The position numbers and the translations under genes were made by a program. 64,000 nucleotides of DNA, from contig CM043961.1 in assembly GCA_014529385.2 (NCBI GenBank), positions 12,712,478 through 12,776,477 of the forward strand, in the 5' to 3' direction. Origin of the DNA: Adiantum capillus-veneris. Its lineage: Eukaryota; Streptophyta; Polypodiopsida; Polypodiales; Pteridaceae. Each line of letters begins with the position of its first letter. The stretch's first letter is position 1. The notes under the pieces were generated by a model that was not told the origin of the DNA, searched no databases, and saw only the letters and a list, made by a program, of their open reading frames with translations. Positions 1-48,806 of the stretch are shown here, piece by piece.

Positions 1-1692
1 CTCACTAGTTGGAAACACTATCTGCTAGGGGCTGATTTTGTTGTCCAAACAGATCATCAAACCTTGCGATATTTTCTTACACAGACGAAGTTGTCTGAGA
101 AGCACATGCGATGGGCAAACATCTTGTCAATGTTCCATTTTCAGATTGTGCATGTGCAAGGGAAAAAGAACGTGGTGGCTGATGCGTTGTCACGAAAGCC
201 CCAAATTTCAGCAGTGTCAATTCCGTACCATTGTGAACTAGACGAAATGAAGACACAATATGCTGAAGATTCAGATTTTGCAAGGATCTATGACCAGCTT
301 GTTGATGGGCAACATCATGAGCACTATATGCTTAAGAATGACTTTCTCATGATACATGGAAAGTTATGCGTTACTAAACAGTTACGGCCAAAGATTCTGA
401 TGGAAAGTCATGCTCCACCTTATGCTGGGCATCGTGGAATTGATGCGACAGTGAAAGGGGTTGAGGCATTCTTCTATTGGTCAACTTTACGTCAAGATGT
501 TGACACATTTGTAAGATCATGCTTAGTATGCCAAAAAGTCAAATTTGACAGACAAAAGCAACCGGGATTGTTGTAGCCATTGCCGATCCCTGATAGGCCA
601 TGGGAAAGCATAGCAATGGACTTTATCTTTGATCTTCCAAGAACGCAAACAGGCAATGATGGGATTTGGACTATCATTTGTAGGTTCAGTAAGCAGGCCC
701 ATTTCATTCCTGTGAGGAAGAAGATAAAGCTAGAACACATGGTCAAGATATTCATCAGCAATATCTTTAAATATCACGGGATGCCTTAGTCAATTGTCAG
801 TGACAGGGATCCACGTATGACGAGTCTTTTCTGGAAGGCATTGTTTGAGAACATGGGCACTACTCTAAAGTTCTCTTCTTCGTTTCACCTGCAAACTGAT
901 GGACAGTCAGAAGAGGCAAATTCTAGTGTCCTGGACCTGCTCAAATGTTATGGGTCATAGCACAAGGCAACTTGGGAACACCATCTTCCATTGGTGGAAT
1001 ATGCTTACAATAACACTGTGCATACGTCAACAAGTAAGACACCATTTGAGATAGTGGAAGGAGGGAAGAAAGTCCCGTCCATTTTGCAGACTAAGGACAA
1101 GATATTTGAGGCAGACAAGTATGTGCAAGATATGGATGAAACATATAGGAAGATAAAGATTGCTCTTGAGAAGACTCAGGCTAAGAAAAAGAAAGCTGCT
1201 GATCGTCACCGTCGTGAACTTGTATTTTCACTTGGTGATTGGGTGCTTTTGCGCTTTGAAAAGGCCAAGTTAAGGAAAAGGAAAGGTAAGGAACGCTTGT
1301 TTCCTAAGCTCAGTATGCGATATTATGGTCCTTTTCATATTTCAGAAAAGATCAGCGATGTAGCTTACAGGTTAAAGCTACCAGAAGGCTGGAAAATACA
1401 TAATGCTTTTCATGTCAGCCTTCTAAGACCCTTTGTTGGTGATGTGCCAGAGAATATGCTTGATGAGGAACAACCCGAAGTGGAAGAATTGGATGAAATC
1501 CTTGTTCTTGAACAGATATTGGCACATAAAGAAAGAAAGGTTAGAGGAAAGGTTGCAAGACGCTATTTGGTGAAGTTCAAGAACTATCCATCGTTGGATG
1601 CCAAATGGATGGAAGAGTCTGAATTGGTTGATTCACTTCGGCTATTGCAATTGTATCTTGAAGCCTTTCAGATGGAACCCACAGTGACTTGA
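1..1692 (+). pseudogene. Gypsy RNase H - integrase - chromodomain, three in-frame stops
   Basis: One reading frame runs from base 1 to the stop at 1690-1692, interrupted by TAG at 574, 787 and 958. RNase H end: TDHQTLRYFLTQTKLSEKHM. The integrase zinc finger uses H-H-C-C (GHRGIDATVKG ... CLVCQKVK). Core: MDFIFDLPRTQTGNDGIW, SIVSDRDPRMTSLFW and FHLQTDGQSEEAN hold the D,D,E residues. The C-terminal chromodomain (about 1500-1670) reads ARRYLVKFKNYPSLDAKWMEE. Apart from the stops the frame is intact, so decay is by point mutation only. Confidence 0.88.
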
Positions 1693-2001
1693 TGTAGCCT
1701 TTTCTGGAGCAACGCAAGAGCATGGTTCATGATGCTCAAGAGAGTAGTTAAGCAATTGTATCTACTCTTTCCATACAGAATTTAGCTAGAGAAGTTTGTG
1801 CTTGAGAGTACACTAGAAGACTTCTATGCTTGATATATGTGTCGTAGCCAAGTTGGTGGGATTGTTTAATCGTCCAACACTACATTTCTGGAAGCATGTA
1901 TATCTTGAATTCCCATCATAGAATATATGTGATATCAGGAGATACCGCATGTATTATTGGCATGCAACCGAGGTCGCTTGCAGTATTTCAAGGGTGGGGT
2001 G
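1693..2001 (+). other. 3' untranslated region of gypsy A and polypurine tract
   Basis: No gene. This is the stretch between the chromodomain stop and the LTR, AT-rich, ending in the G/A-rich tract that primes plus-strand synthesis in this class of element. Confidence 0.6.
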
Positions 2002-3320
2002 TGTCACCAGGAGGTGTATTTTTTCCTGTTGCATTCAATAAATAAGTACTAGATATTTTTATTTATTTTTATTTTTACTTGTTTTCCCGGGACCCTTGAA
2101 AAGGTGCAAGTGGACATTGCATGGCCAGTGTGAAACGGCTGCGGCCGTCTGGGTCAGTCAGTCGGGGACTGGTCGGGCCAGTTAGCACTGAATTCTGATG
2201 AGTATGGAAGCCTGTGTGCGCCAAATGAAATCTGGGCCACTCGGAAAGTCACTTACAACTTTATGAGTCAGTGGGAACAAGAGAATTAACTCAAAAGGGG
2301 CAAACTCGACACATGGCGGCTCCAAGCAGTTTTGCCACTTCCATCAACAAGAGGGGGCGCCCAATTTGAGAGAGGAGGCTGATTTGACTCATTAGGGAGC
2401 TACAGTGTGTGTGTGAGTAGTGGGTGCAGGTCTACAGCTTTAATGGAAAGCTTGCCTTCTCCTCTGTCTCATGTAGCGCGATGACTTGCTCTCGTGCATC
2501 TCTCTCTCCCCTTTGGCACATATGGTAATGCCCCACTAGTTGGGCTACTCAGATGAACATGTACAGTTCTGGGGGTTTATGCGCGTTTGCCAAGTCAAGA
2601 GCCTTCTGAACAGGAACCGGATTAGCTAATTGCTAATCCTCCACAGGTACGCACAGTTCCATCGCGAAAGATTGCGAGTTCGGAGAGTTTTCTCGCGTGA
2701 AAACTCGTCCAATTCACAGGGGAACTGTCCCATTGTGTGCGGGAGCCCTTGGGACACGTGTAGGCGTGTTCGCTCCGCTAAAAACAATCCGAAATAGCGA
2801 ATTATAGCCTGCTGTGTTTTTCTGCAGGTTTAGGGTTTCGCACCTAAACTGCAAGGGAACACTAGGGGAGCCTCGTGAGAGCCTTGGGATGCGTGTACAG
2901 GCTTTTGGGCACCCGGCAGTGAAAAACAGGGAATTACAGCCCGCTGAATTTCTTTGACAGCTCACCAGAAAGCTTCCAAATAGCGAGGGAATCTGTCCTA
3001 GACAGGTGCTTTTGACCTACAGGGGTTTTTGCGCCGTTATGTTGCCAAAATCAGGTCGAAAACCTGCGTTTTCAGCCCTCGCCAGGTTTGGACAGCTTTG
3101 TGAAAGCTTGTGCTAAGTGGTCGGATCGTCTACCTTAATTTGAATAAAGAAATACCGAAAGGGGCGCCAGTCTTTGGGGCCTACAGGGCGTTGGTCTCGT
3201 GTGCGCAGTGACATTCTAGTCGCATGACGCAACTGTGTTCTCTTCCCTTCTTAGTGCTCTGTGTAAAATTAACAGGTAATTGAAGTAGTACCGCCCTCTA
3301 CGTTGTACAGGCCGGTTATA
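2002..3320 (+). repeat. 3' LTR of gypsy element A
   Basis: Begins TGTCACCAGG immediately after a purine-rich tract (AGGGTGGGGTG, 1991-2001) and is similar along most of its length to both LTRs of element B. AATAAA at 3143 sits in the shared module AAAGAAATACCGAAAGGGG. The right end near 3320 (GGCCGGTTATAATA) is set by comparison with the B LTR end at 11377 and is uncertain by about 10 bases. Confidence 0.75.
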
Positions 3321-3984
3321 ATAATTGCTGTATTTTATGCACAATCACGAACAACCGATGTATCTACTCCAATTTTTCCCTTTAGACTTGCATGGATTAT
3401 TGCTTTACTTGAGATGGTGGCATATATCAACTTGAAGGGTTGGAGTTTCCTGTAGAAGCTGGATTCTTCCTTAGTGTTCTCTCAGCGAGAGAAAAGTTGC
3501 CAAATATGCTGGGCTAGCTCACTTGGCACATGAGCCTCAAGAAGGGGTCTTCGTGGGACAGCATAGAGCTTTAGGTTTCAAAGCATTTCTGGTTGACCAA
3601 CTATGCCATACCCTTGTCAAGTGAAGAAATCAAAATGCATGTGATGGTCCGCTCTTGAAGTGTGACAATGAGGTTGCTTGAATTTTCACAATGTAGCAGA
3701 TGACTAACTGACACATGCACATCCATTCCAATGGCAAGACGAGTTTCCACCACAGAGTTCAAGGAACAAACAAGTGAGAATGCTCTCGTTTTGGATGGTG
3801 TAACCTGATATGGGTTTTGTGCTTGAATTTAGTCCACTGCTTCTAGATGAAAGCCACATAGATTTTATAAATTTTTTTGTTGCATTTTCCCTACTTGAAA
3901 ATACATTCATTTCACCAAAGAAGAGATTTTGAGCTTTTGTCTGAGACTCTTTGAGACAACTTTTCTGTATAATCAATATGCCAG
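3321..3984. other. Intron 1 sequence of the PIH1 gene
   Basis: AT-rich sequence between the LTR and exon 2. I looked for an initiator exon encoding the PIH1 N-terminus and saw none. The short open frames here have no family features. Confidence 0.5.
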
Positions 3985-41179
<37,195 letters not shown>

Positions 41180-41719
41180 TGAAGATGTCATGGATTCTCT
41201 CTGATAGCCATTGTATGTTCAAAAATTACTCACTCAGGTGATGTTGAGGCACATGGGAGTATCACTGCATTATTTTTCAGGTCATGCTAATCACCTATGA
41301 AAGCATTTAGATGACAGTTATGATGTATTTGCTACCCTACTGCCAAGCATAACACATGTTTTGTCATGCCTACAGGTTAAGCAAGGGATAAATGTTGTTA
41401 AATTCTCGGTGCACTTGTGGGGACGGAAGCATCTTGGAGAGTGTCAGACACCAGGTATGCCTTGTTAGGCTGCGACTTTCTCAAAATGACTAGGTCTGCA
41501 ATATGGATGTTGATTCTCTTGGTAAAGCTCTCTTGGCATACTGGACAAAATTGTCAGCATTGTTCATACTTAACTATCTTGTGCGCATTGTAATGGCATG
41601 GATGCAACCCAAGTTAAGTATTCCTGCTAATTTTCTCTCGCTTCCTTGAGTTAAATTATTCCACAAAGAATGGACCTGCTTCTTTCCTGTAATGGATCTT
41701 TCTTCCTTTACCTTTACAG

Positions 41720-41806
41720 TGAGTCTCGTTATTTGTTTGATAGACGTTTTCGCAGGTTCTCATTCCTTTGGTCTTATGATGCTGCTAGAAACTTGGTTAA
41801 CTTAGC
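41720..41806 (+). CDS. Putative exon of an unrecognised gene
   Basis: After acceptor CCTTTACAG an open segment reads SRYLFDRRFRRFSFLWSYDA then ARNLVNLA before donor GTATGT at about 41807. The composition is protein-like (Arg/Phe/Trp-rich helix). It lies 540 bases after the stop of the PIH1 gene and may belong with 42112-42470. I cannot name the family. Confidence 0.35.
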
Positions 41807-42111
41807 TCGTATGTGGCAGGCTTGACCATCTGATGAGGATAGTATTGTAAAGTCATGTACACACTCTTAGGGTGTTTGTCCACTCCGTTGTCAACAAAGT
41901 GTATGGGATGGAAATGAATGGAAATAGTGATATTATTTGTTTCTTTGTAAACGTGTCCCTTCTATGTGTGTGTTTTTTCCCTTGTCATACCTAAAAACTC
42001 CTTAATGTTAAGACTTGCAAGTCTTCGGAACATCCCATTTAGTTGTAATGATTCCTTTGGAATGGGAACAAGCTCATTTGCTGACAAACTGAAAAGATAT
42101 AGGAGGTTAGG

Positions 42112-42470
42112 AAGTTGTGTATACTAGAGCTGTCTACACAGCTCATGATTATGTGGCGACATTGCCCACAGCAGTTGCTCATGAAAAGCTCCCTTTTATC
42201 ACATGCATTCAAGAGATTATTAGTAATAATCCAGTATACATGTTATGTTTCCACTATGGGTCTATTAAAAAAAACCCACCGCATGTATACAAGTATACAT
42301 TGTTGAAGATTGATAATCCTCTCCGGTTAACTCGCATGATATGGCACATTTTGAAAAGTGACTGCCTAGTGGACACTATTGAGGCAAGCAACTTGCTAGC
42401 TCTTTCTAGGCTTCATCTCTTGCATCGGTGCAAAGGAGATTTGTTGTTACCTTGGAGAGCTTTTGAAAGG
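42112..42470 (+). CDS. Putative exon of an unrecognised gene, about 118 codons
   Basis: Open frame preceded by acceptor-like TTAG at 42111: VVYTRAVYTAHDYVATLPTA ... PFITCIQEIISNNPVYMLCF ... YGSIKKNPPHVYKYTLLKID then NPLRLTRMIWHILKSDCLVD and SNLLALSRLHLLHRCKGDLL. Codon use and alternating hydrophobic pattern look coding. A donor may be GTGGTG at 42471; otherwise the frame ends TAG at 42498. No domain recognised. It could also be a pseudogene or captured fragment. Confidence 0.45.
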
Positions 42471-42500
42471 TGGTGGTGGTGGTGCTTTGCTTCTTTGTAG

Positions 42501-43555
42501 GTAGCACTTCATCATCTAGCGAGACTCATCATTGGCAGTGGGATCTTAATTTCAATTAGTTAAGCATTAAAGAAATTTTAACTTGATACGGTTAATAGCT
42601 TGGCAAAAACAATTGACAATGTGAATCGTGTGCTTGTAGGAAAGAAGCAAACTATGTGAGAGATGCAACATAATGTTTTAGTTCCATCCAAATCCATCTT
42701 AGCATTGCAAATAAATGGTTTGCAATTGATGCTATCATCAAATAAAAATCAAAACTTGGTCCCTTGAAAAAATAACTCGTGGACAGCATTTTGTCATAAA
42801 GTTAGATGCACATAGCATAGCATTGGTAGTGTCACTTGTAGGCTCTCTCCTTGTAAAGTTTCTGTGATCCAATTTGTGCTAGATTCTCCTTCTCTTGCAA
42901 GGACAAGGAAGGATCATTGATGTCTACTATCTTCTTTGCAAAAGAGAGAGCAAACTACTATTCATCACAGAACTTCACTTGAGGCAAGATTATAAGATGA
43001 GAATGCTTGAGAAGGAATTATTTAAAACAGGAATCAAGGTGCCAACCCTTATGTAATTGCCATTATGTATAGTTAAGGGCAAGCCATGATCATTGCTTGC
43101 ACAAAGGGAACTTCCCCACCCCAATGTAATTGCCATCTCTTCATGATTATATATAGCTAAGGGCAAGTTGTGATCATCACTTGCGCGAAGGAAATGTCGG
43201 CAATATTCAGAGTTTAAATGTTGGCAATATTCAGAGTTTTGAGAAACGATTAGAGAGATAAATTGTTTTCAACATCGCTTCTTTGCACACTACTCATCTT
43301 TAGCAATGGAATCTTTAACCATCGTGAAGAGGCTGACAAAAAGTTTGGTGAGAAGTTTGGTTTTGCTCACAAAAAAGGAAAAATATGGATGATCTATTTT
43401 TGGTTGTTATGTGAAACAAGGAAATTGAGGTATCTTCTTTTTACACAACAAATAATAAGAACCATATCATGCTTGGTTTTTTAATGAGGCATAACATTAA
43501 CATTATTTTACCAAAAACATTAAACCTAATGTTTTGACACACTAGTGCCTAAAGG

Positions 43556-43612
<57 letters not shown>

Positions 43613-43847
43613 CTCTCGTGTGCACCTAGCCTATGGAGTATAAAATGTCTCTAGAGTTGCCAAAAAGCCTGTCGAAGGTACAATAATAACTCTATTCAAG
43701 AGCTTGCAAAGAGATAGCTCTGTCAAATGTAAGGTTTCTTGTTGAGCAATATAACAAAGGGATAGTAGCTAAGGACGTGCTCATGCGAGGCTTAGTTAGC
43801 CGTAAGCTTGACCATGGTAGGTACGGACACTGAGCGGGAAGCAGCAG

Positions 43848-43892
<45 letters not shown>

Positions 43893-44229
43893 TAGGCGCA
43901 AGAGGAGAGAGAACACAGTTGACCGTCAGCTAACCGGCATAGTTGGTGTAACTATGCTTTTTGGCCTGCCCAAAGGCAAAGGCTATAGAGATCACTTCTC
44001 TTTTTGCTGACTAAAATAGGAATAAAATTGAATTGTATTTTCAAGTATTTTTTGATAGACTTAAACTGTTGATTGGTTGAAATAAGATAGTGGGCACTCA
44101 TTGAAATGAAGAGTGTGTAAATCTAATGATGGACATGTCTTGAGTTTTGAAAAATGAAATGAACGCTTATATATCAAAGAAAAGATTTTGTGTTGCCCAA
44201 TGTCTTAGAAAGCATGAAACTTTGACAGC
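42501..44229. other. AT-rich intergenic stretch
   Basis: No gene supported. Contains (CT)n at 43559-43610, (GA)n at 43852-43889 and a 21-bp palindromic hairpin at 43937-43957 (GCATAGTT, loop GGTGT, AACTATGC). Confidence 0.5.
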
Positions 44230-44451
44230 CTTATATGTTAAATGATAAAGCTTAGAGGCTCCACACATCCCAAGAGTCACTTTTTCATTTTGAAATTTGA
44301 GAAGTTCTTTTACCCATCTTTTCATTTTGAGAATTTCATCCTTATATGTTAAATGATAAAGCTTAGAGGCTCCACACATCCCAAGAGTCACTTTTTCATT
44401 TTGAAATTTGAGAAGTTCTTTTACCCATCTTTTCATTTTGAGAATTTCATT
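44230..44451. repeat. 111-bp tandem duplication, open on the - strand
   Basis: Two near-exact copies (44230-44340, 44341-44451). Because 111 is divisible by three, the - strand frame stays open through both and encodes the 37-residue unit starting DEILKMKRWVKELLKFQNEK twice. Coding status is unproven. Confidence 0.85.
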
Positions 44452-44466
44452 CACGGTTGAAACTTG

Positions 44467-45478
44467 AGGTAATAACTAAAGTTGTCATTTTTGTTGGTTA
44501 AAACTTTATGGAAGGAATTTATCTTTAGAGCTTTAATCTTTAAAGATTTTTTTTTTTGAGATTTTAAAGCTAATCCAATGAGGAACTAGAGTTTTTTTTT
44601 ATTAGAAGGTAAAAATTTGAATTAAAGAAAGTGAAAATGTTACATGGATCCACAGATAGGGGGAGGGTCACTCCGAGACGCTAGAGTTTTAGGACTTACT
44701 AACTTAGAACTTTAAAGCTTTTAAAGTGAGATTTACAACTTAGGGATCTACAGTTTTAATTTGTAAAAGGCGCTCTAGAGCTTAAAAATGTAGAATTTTT
44801 AAAGTGGGGTGCAGAGCATAGGGATCTAAAGCTTAGGGTGTAGAACTTAAGGGTGCTTTTTTAATTCAATTCACTATGCTTATGTTTCTTTTAAAAGCTT
44901 AGAGATGTAGAGATTTTAAAGTGGGATCTAGCCTCAAGGCCTAAAATTGACGCTTTTTTTATATCAAGGGTTAGGTAATAACTAAAGTTGTCATTTTTGT
45001 TGGTTAAAACTTTATGGAAGGAATTTATCCTTTAGAGCTTTAATCTTTAAAGATTTTTTTTTTTGAGATTTTAAAGCTAATCCAATGAGGAACTAGAGTT
45101 TTTTTTTATTAGAAGGTAAAAATTTGAATTAAAGAAAGTGAAAATGTTACATGGATCCACAGGTAGGGGGAGGGTCACCTCGAGACGTTAGACTTTTAGG
45201 GCTTACTAACTTAGAACTTTAAAGCTTTTAAAATGGGATTTACAACTTAGGGATCTATAGTTTTAATTTGTAAAAGACGCTCTAGAGCTTAAAAATGTAG
45301 AATTTTAAAGTGGGGTGTAGAGCATAGGGATCTAAAGCTTAGGGTGTAGAGCTTAAGGGTGTTTTTTTAATTCAATTCTCTATGCTTATGTTTTTTTTAA
45401 AAGCTTAGAGTCGTAGAGATTTTAAAGTGGGATCTAACCTTAGATCAACGCCTAAAATTGACGCTTTTTTTTGTCAAG
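44467..45478. repeat. 506-bp tandem duplication, AT-rich
   Basis: Copy 1 44467-44972 and copy 2 44973-45478, both starting AGGTAATAACTAAAGTTGTC and ending near GACGCTTTTTTT...CAAGGG, with scattered substitutions and small indels. No coding. It ends 40 bases before the CACTA transposon. Confidence 0.9.
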
Positions 45479-45521
45479 GGCTATTTTGCCTATCAAAACA
45501 TGTGCTTTAAAAAAAACTCAT

Positions 45522-45770
45522 CACTACAAGAGGTTGTGTGCTCTTGTGACGCTGTTAGCGACGGAAATACACTGGGTTTTTATAACCCCCGGCGTTGCTA
45601 AAATCGTCGCTAATAGCGTCACTACGAGAGCGTCGCTATATGCGAGGCTATAGGCGTCGCTATATAGCGACGGTTATAGCGACGTTTACATAGAAGTCTA
45701 TAGCGACGCTTATAGCGACGCTCCAGAGCCATAAATAGCGACGGTTATAGCGACGCCCGAGAGAATTTTT
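45522..45770. repeat. CACTA left terminus and subterminal repeats
   Basis: Terminal CACTACAAGAGG, followed by more than ten copies of TAGCGACG or its complement CGTCGCTA in mixed orientation. These are the expected binding sites of TNPA-like proteins. Confidence 0.9.
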
Positions 45771-46136
45771 TTTTGGTGATAGGGCATTGAATGCCCTGCC
45801 ATCCATCAACCATATTCTACTTGATTCACTTTTTAAAAAAAGTGCAAGGGTAGATAATAGACCCAAAATAGTCACCCACAAGACGCATTGTTTGCAAAAT
45901 TGACAAGCGTAAAATTGACAATTGTACACATCATAGGCAAAATGAATTGATTGGCAAATGTAATAATGACAATTGTACAACATCATAGGCATAAAGAATT
46001 GATTGGCAAAATGAGCTGCGGTGACAAATGTAATAATATACATGGTTCAAAAAGACGTATAAAATCCGTCTCATGATACATAAGCTATGAGAAACCCTAA
46101 ACTAATGCTATCTAGCTACGGCTAAACTGACGTCGT

Positions 46137-47446
46137 TTAGTCAGACGTCTCATCGCATCCAAGCGGCGTATCTGTCGGATTCTGCAAAAAAAGACAATAA
46201 GACAGCTTTTAGTAAGTATAAACATATAACGACATTTATAAAACAATACAAAAAATAGAAAAGAGTAAACCCTAATACTAACCATTCCGCCGCGAGAACT
46301 GAGAATGTCCATCAGGGCGTTTAAGCCCTTCCTGCCCGCGTACTCGCGCTCGTATGGTGCGGGATCACGTCCTGTCATTGACTACTGTCAAAACATACAA
46401 AGATTTCATTATGTTAGAATTAAAAAACTCATAAACCCTAAACTATCGAACATAAAGAGCAATGCGAAAACACTTACAAAATCGGCCTCAAATGATGCCC
46501 ATCCACCGCTCCCCAAGTGGTGCGAGCTCCCTGCCTCTACTCGCGCTCTGGCTACATCCTTTTGTTGCTTCCACTTGTCGGGATTCTCGCGCGCTGCTTT
46601 CTTCGCATTCTTCCAATCTTCTTTGTCCAGCCAATCTGGCCTGTTCCACCCATGCTTGATTGCTTTTTGCACTTCGGAACGCTTGTGTTTGCAGTATTCG
46701 CGCATTCGAATCTTCATCGGGTCTTCATTGAAGCGCTGATCCCGTGTTGGAACGGAAAACTCATCATGAAGTATGCTGATGACTTTGTTTTTTAAATCAC
46801 TTGGTACTTCACTCCATTTGTTTAGTATGTAGTGTCTAAACAGCTGAGAGCAAAGACCACGCATGCGCGAGATCACCTTCTTGCCGTCATCATCCATGAT
46901 GATGCCGCCGCTGAAGTCGACGGAGTAAGGCAAGCCCTCTGGCCGGTGACGCGTGAACCTGGGTGTCCCGGCAGGGATCTCTAGCGGCGTGTCGATGGGG
47001 GTACGGACGTCAGGTGTCTCCACCGACGTCTGGGCCCCGAAGCGAGGAGTGTCGAGTGGGGTGGCTCCTGGCGGAGTAGGTAGAGGTGTGTAGCTGCTAG
47101 GAACAGTCAGCCGCGCAAAACCTGGCGTAGATGGCGATGCTGTGGCTGGTGTGGGGGCGGGCAAAGAAGGGGAGGGTAAAGAGCCTCGTCGAACACGAGG
47201 CGGTGTAGAGGCATCGGCGGCGGAATCCCCACAACAACCGCCACCACCACCACTAGAGCGCCGGTGTCTAGACGAGTGTGAAGATCGTCTCGTCGACGCC
47301 GAAGCTTTGGAGCGCGCCGAATGCTCCAAAAGAGAGGGAGATGCGGATGGAGTAGGAACGCGCGATGATGCGCCAGAGCGATGACGCTCCACGTACCACT
47401 GTCTCTGCTGCGGTGACAAAGAAGAAAGAAACTCCTCATCATCCAT
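46137..47446 (-). CDS. TNPA-like CACTA transposase accessory protein (Transposase_24 type)
   Basis: Three exons on the - strand: 47446-46478, 46381-46283, 46181-46137, about 370 residues, phase 0 at both junctions, donors GTAAGT and GTTAGT. MDDEEFLSSLSPQQRQWYVE starts the frame; a Pro/Thr/Ser-rich N-terminal half is followed by the Transposase_24-like part (WSEVPSDLKNKVISILHDEF, MREYCKHKRSEVQKAIKHGW, SSHHLGSGGWASFEADF) and the end PTDTPLGCDETSD. In the family this protein binds subterminal repeats and helps the main transposase. No stop is seen in the spliced frame, so it may still be made. A possible untranslated exon precedes acceptor AATGCAG at 47449. Confidence 0.75.
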
Positions 47447-47718
47447 ACCTGCATTAAACACACGAATATTTAAACTTAATATTGAATGAATAGAGTAGAC
47501 AATGATGCAAAGACCATTAAATACAATGACGTAATGACGCATATAAATACAATGACGCAATGAATTGAGTGATAGAAGAGGCAAGTCGAAAACTCAGAAT
47601 TTTCAATCAAAAGATGTGAGCGCGAGTAGAAAAGAGCGTTATACACCATGGAAGGTACTTAGAGAGCCAGAGCTTTTACAACACGGAGCAAAATTGTTCA
47701 AATACAATATTTGTGGCT

Positions 47719-48026
47719 TTAAGAGATCTCTCTCTCATCCTCGCATAACTCAGCATAACTTCCTATATCTATATAGAGGTCTCCGTTTAAACACATATCC
47801 TCTGTTTCATTTTGTAGCTCCTCTGCATGCACCCCATATAGAGTAGTAGCATCTTGATGCTCGTCTGGCACCACCGCAGCGGCTTCTGATTGAGCATCTT
47901 CTCTAATCTCCTCCATTGATGCCGTTGTGATTGGCACATGGTAGCCTTCATACGTCCTTGCACTACGAGGGGCTACCTCTATGACGTACCACCAGTTTGA
48001 TGTAGACTTTGTAGGATGAAATATTA
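47719..48026 (-). pseudogene. TNPD-type gene, DUF4216 end and acidic tail
   Basis: After acceptor CTCTGGCAG the frame reads VIFHPTKSTSNWWYVIEVAP then RSARTYEGYHVP, the last strands of DUF4216, and a long acidic tail ending EDEREIS. The rest of DUF4216 is missing. Confidence 0.6.
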
Positions 48027-48096
48027 CCTGCCAGAGCCACATAACTTACATGAGAGCTTTCAAGCACATAACTTGTAAAAGGGGGATGTTAACTAT

Positions 48097-48709
48097 TTAC
48101 ATACTTTCGATTCGTGCCCTTTGTCGCTCTTGCTTTGGATCCTCATATTGTGAAATCCACTTTTGCATCACTGGATTGTCAAGCATGCAAAATCGGTTGA
48201 TTTTAGCCTCTAGATCTTCCGTCATCTTCTTCTCAACACCGAGATTGCACATGACAATCCCAGATATGCGCTCATCATCTATGGTTCGCCATAGCGTGTC
48301 CCGGGCTTTATCAAATCCGTCTAGCCACTCTCCAATGTACACTAGGGACTCTGATACCAACCAACCTTCTGCCATGCTACCCTCCGGACGTGCCTTTTGA
48401 CGCACATATTCCTTAAGCGTTTTCATGAAACGTTCTAAGAAGAACATCCATCTGGAATGAACTGTGCCAGCTATTTCCACCTCATCAACTATGTGAACAA
48501 GAAAATGCACCTGAATGGTTAGCATGGTAGTAGGAAAATGTTTCTCAAACATGCACACAAGCTCCGCAGCATTTAGTTTGGCGAATGGTATGGAGTCTAC
48601 GTTGATCTCCTTTTGTGAGATCCATTGCACCAGCTTTGCAAGTTTGTAGATTGTGTTACGGATGTCGAGAGACAAACATCCCTCAATGGAAACCGGTAAA
48701 ATAAACTGT
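48097..48709 (-). pseudogene. TNPD-type transposase, DUF4218 domain
   Basis: Reads FILPVSIEGCLSLDIRNTIY, LAKLVQWISQKEINVD, AELVCMFEKHFPTTMLTIQV then HFLVHIVDEVEIAGTVHSRW and MFFLERFMKTLKEYVRQKA, the classical DUF4218 that follows the Tnp2 domain in CACTA transposases. The acceptor CTTTACAG lies at about 48710. It ends at a donor-like GTATGT near 48100. The domain itself is open. Confidence 0.85.
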
Positions 48710-48722
48710 AAAGTATGTGCAG

Positions 48723-48796
48723 CAATGATATTAAAGTCCACATTTTATGCAATGATATTAAAGTCCACATTTTATGCAATGATATTAAAGTCCACT
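48723..48796. repeat. 27-bp tandem repeat in the TNPD intron
   Basis: About 2.7 copies of AATGATATTAAAGTCCACAT plus TTTATGC, lying between the Tnp2 fragment and DUF4218 exons on the - strand. It partly looks open but is intronic by the flanking GT and AG. Confidence 0.9.
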
Positions 48797-48806
48797 ATGA
48801 ACGTAC

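Larger units (their letters stand above)
1..3320 (+). mobile_element. Ty3/gypsy chromovirus A, 3' half with 3' LTR
   Basis: Enters from the left edge in the RNase H region and continues through integrase and chromodomain to a 3' LTR. The 5' part is outside the window, so a target duplication cannot be tested. The LTR family is the same as that of element B at 10.4-15.0 kb. It lies upstream of exon 2 of the PIH1 gene in the same orientation. Confidence 0.85.

Noticed and set aside
41374-41454. Further PIH1 exon (GTTAAGCAAGGG...)
   Set aside because: It fits phase 0 but the translation is unlike the family, and exon 9 with its stop already completes the domain at 41066-41179.
43937-43957. Helitron 3' end
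   Set aside because: A hairpin is present but no CTRR end follows at the expected distance, and no matching 5' TC terminus was found.
44230-45478. CRISPR-like array
   Set aside because: Copies are long, head-to-tail and without spacers, in a plant genome; these are tandem duplications.
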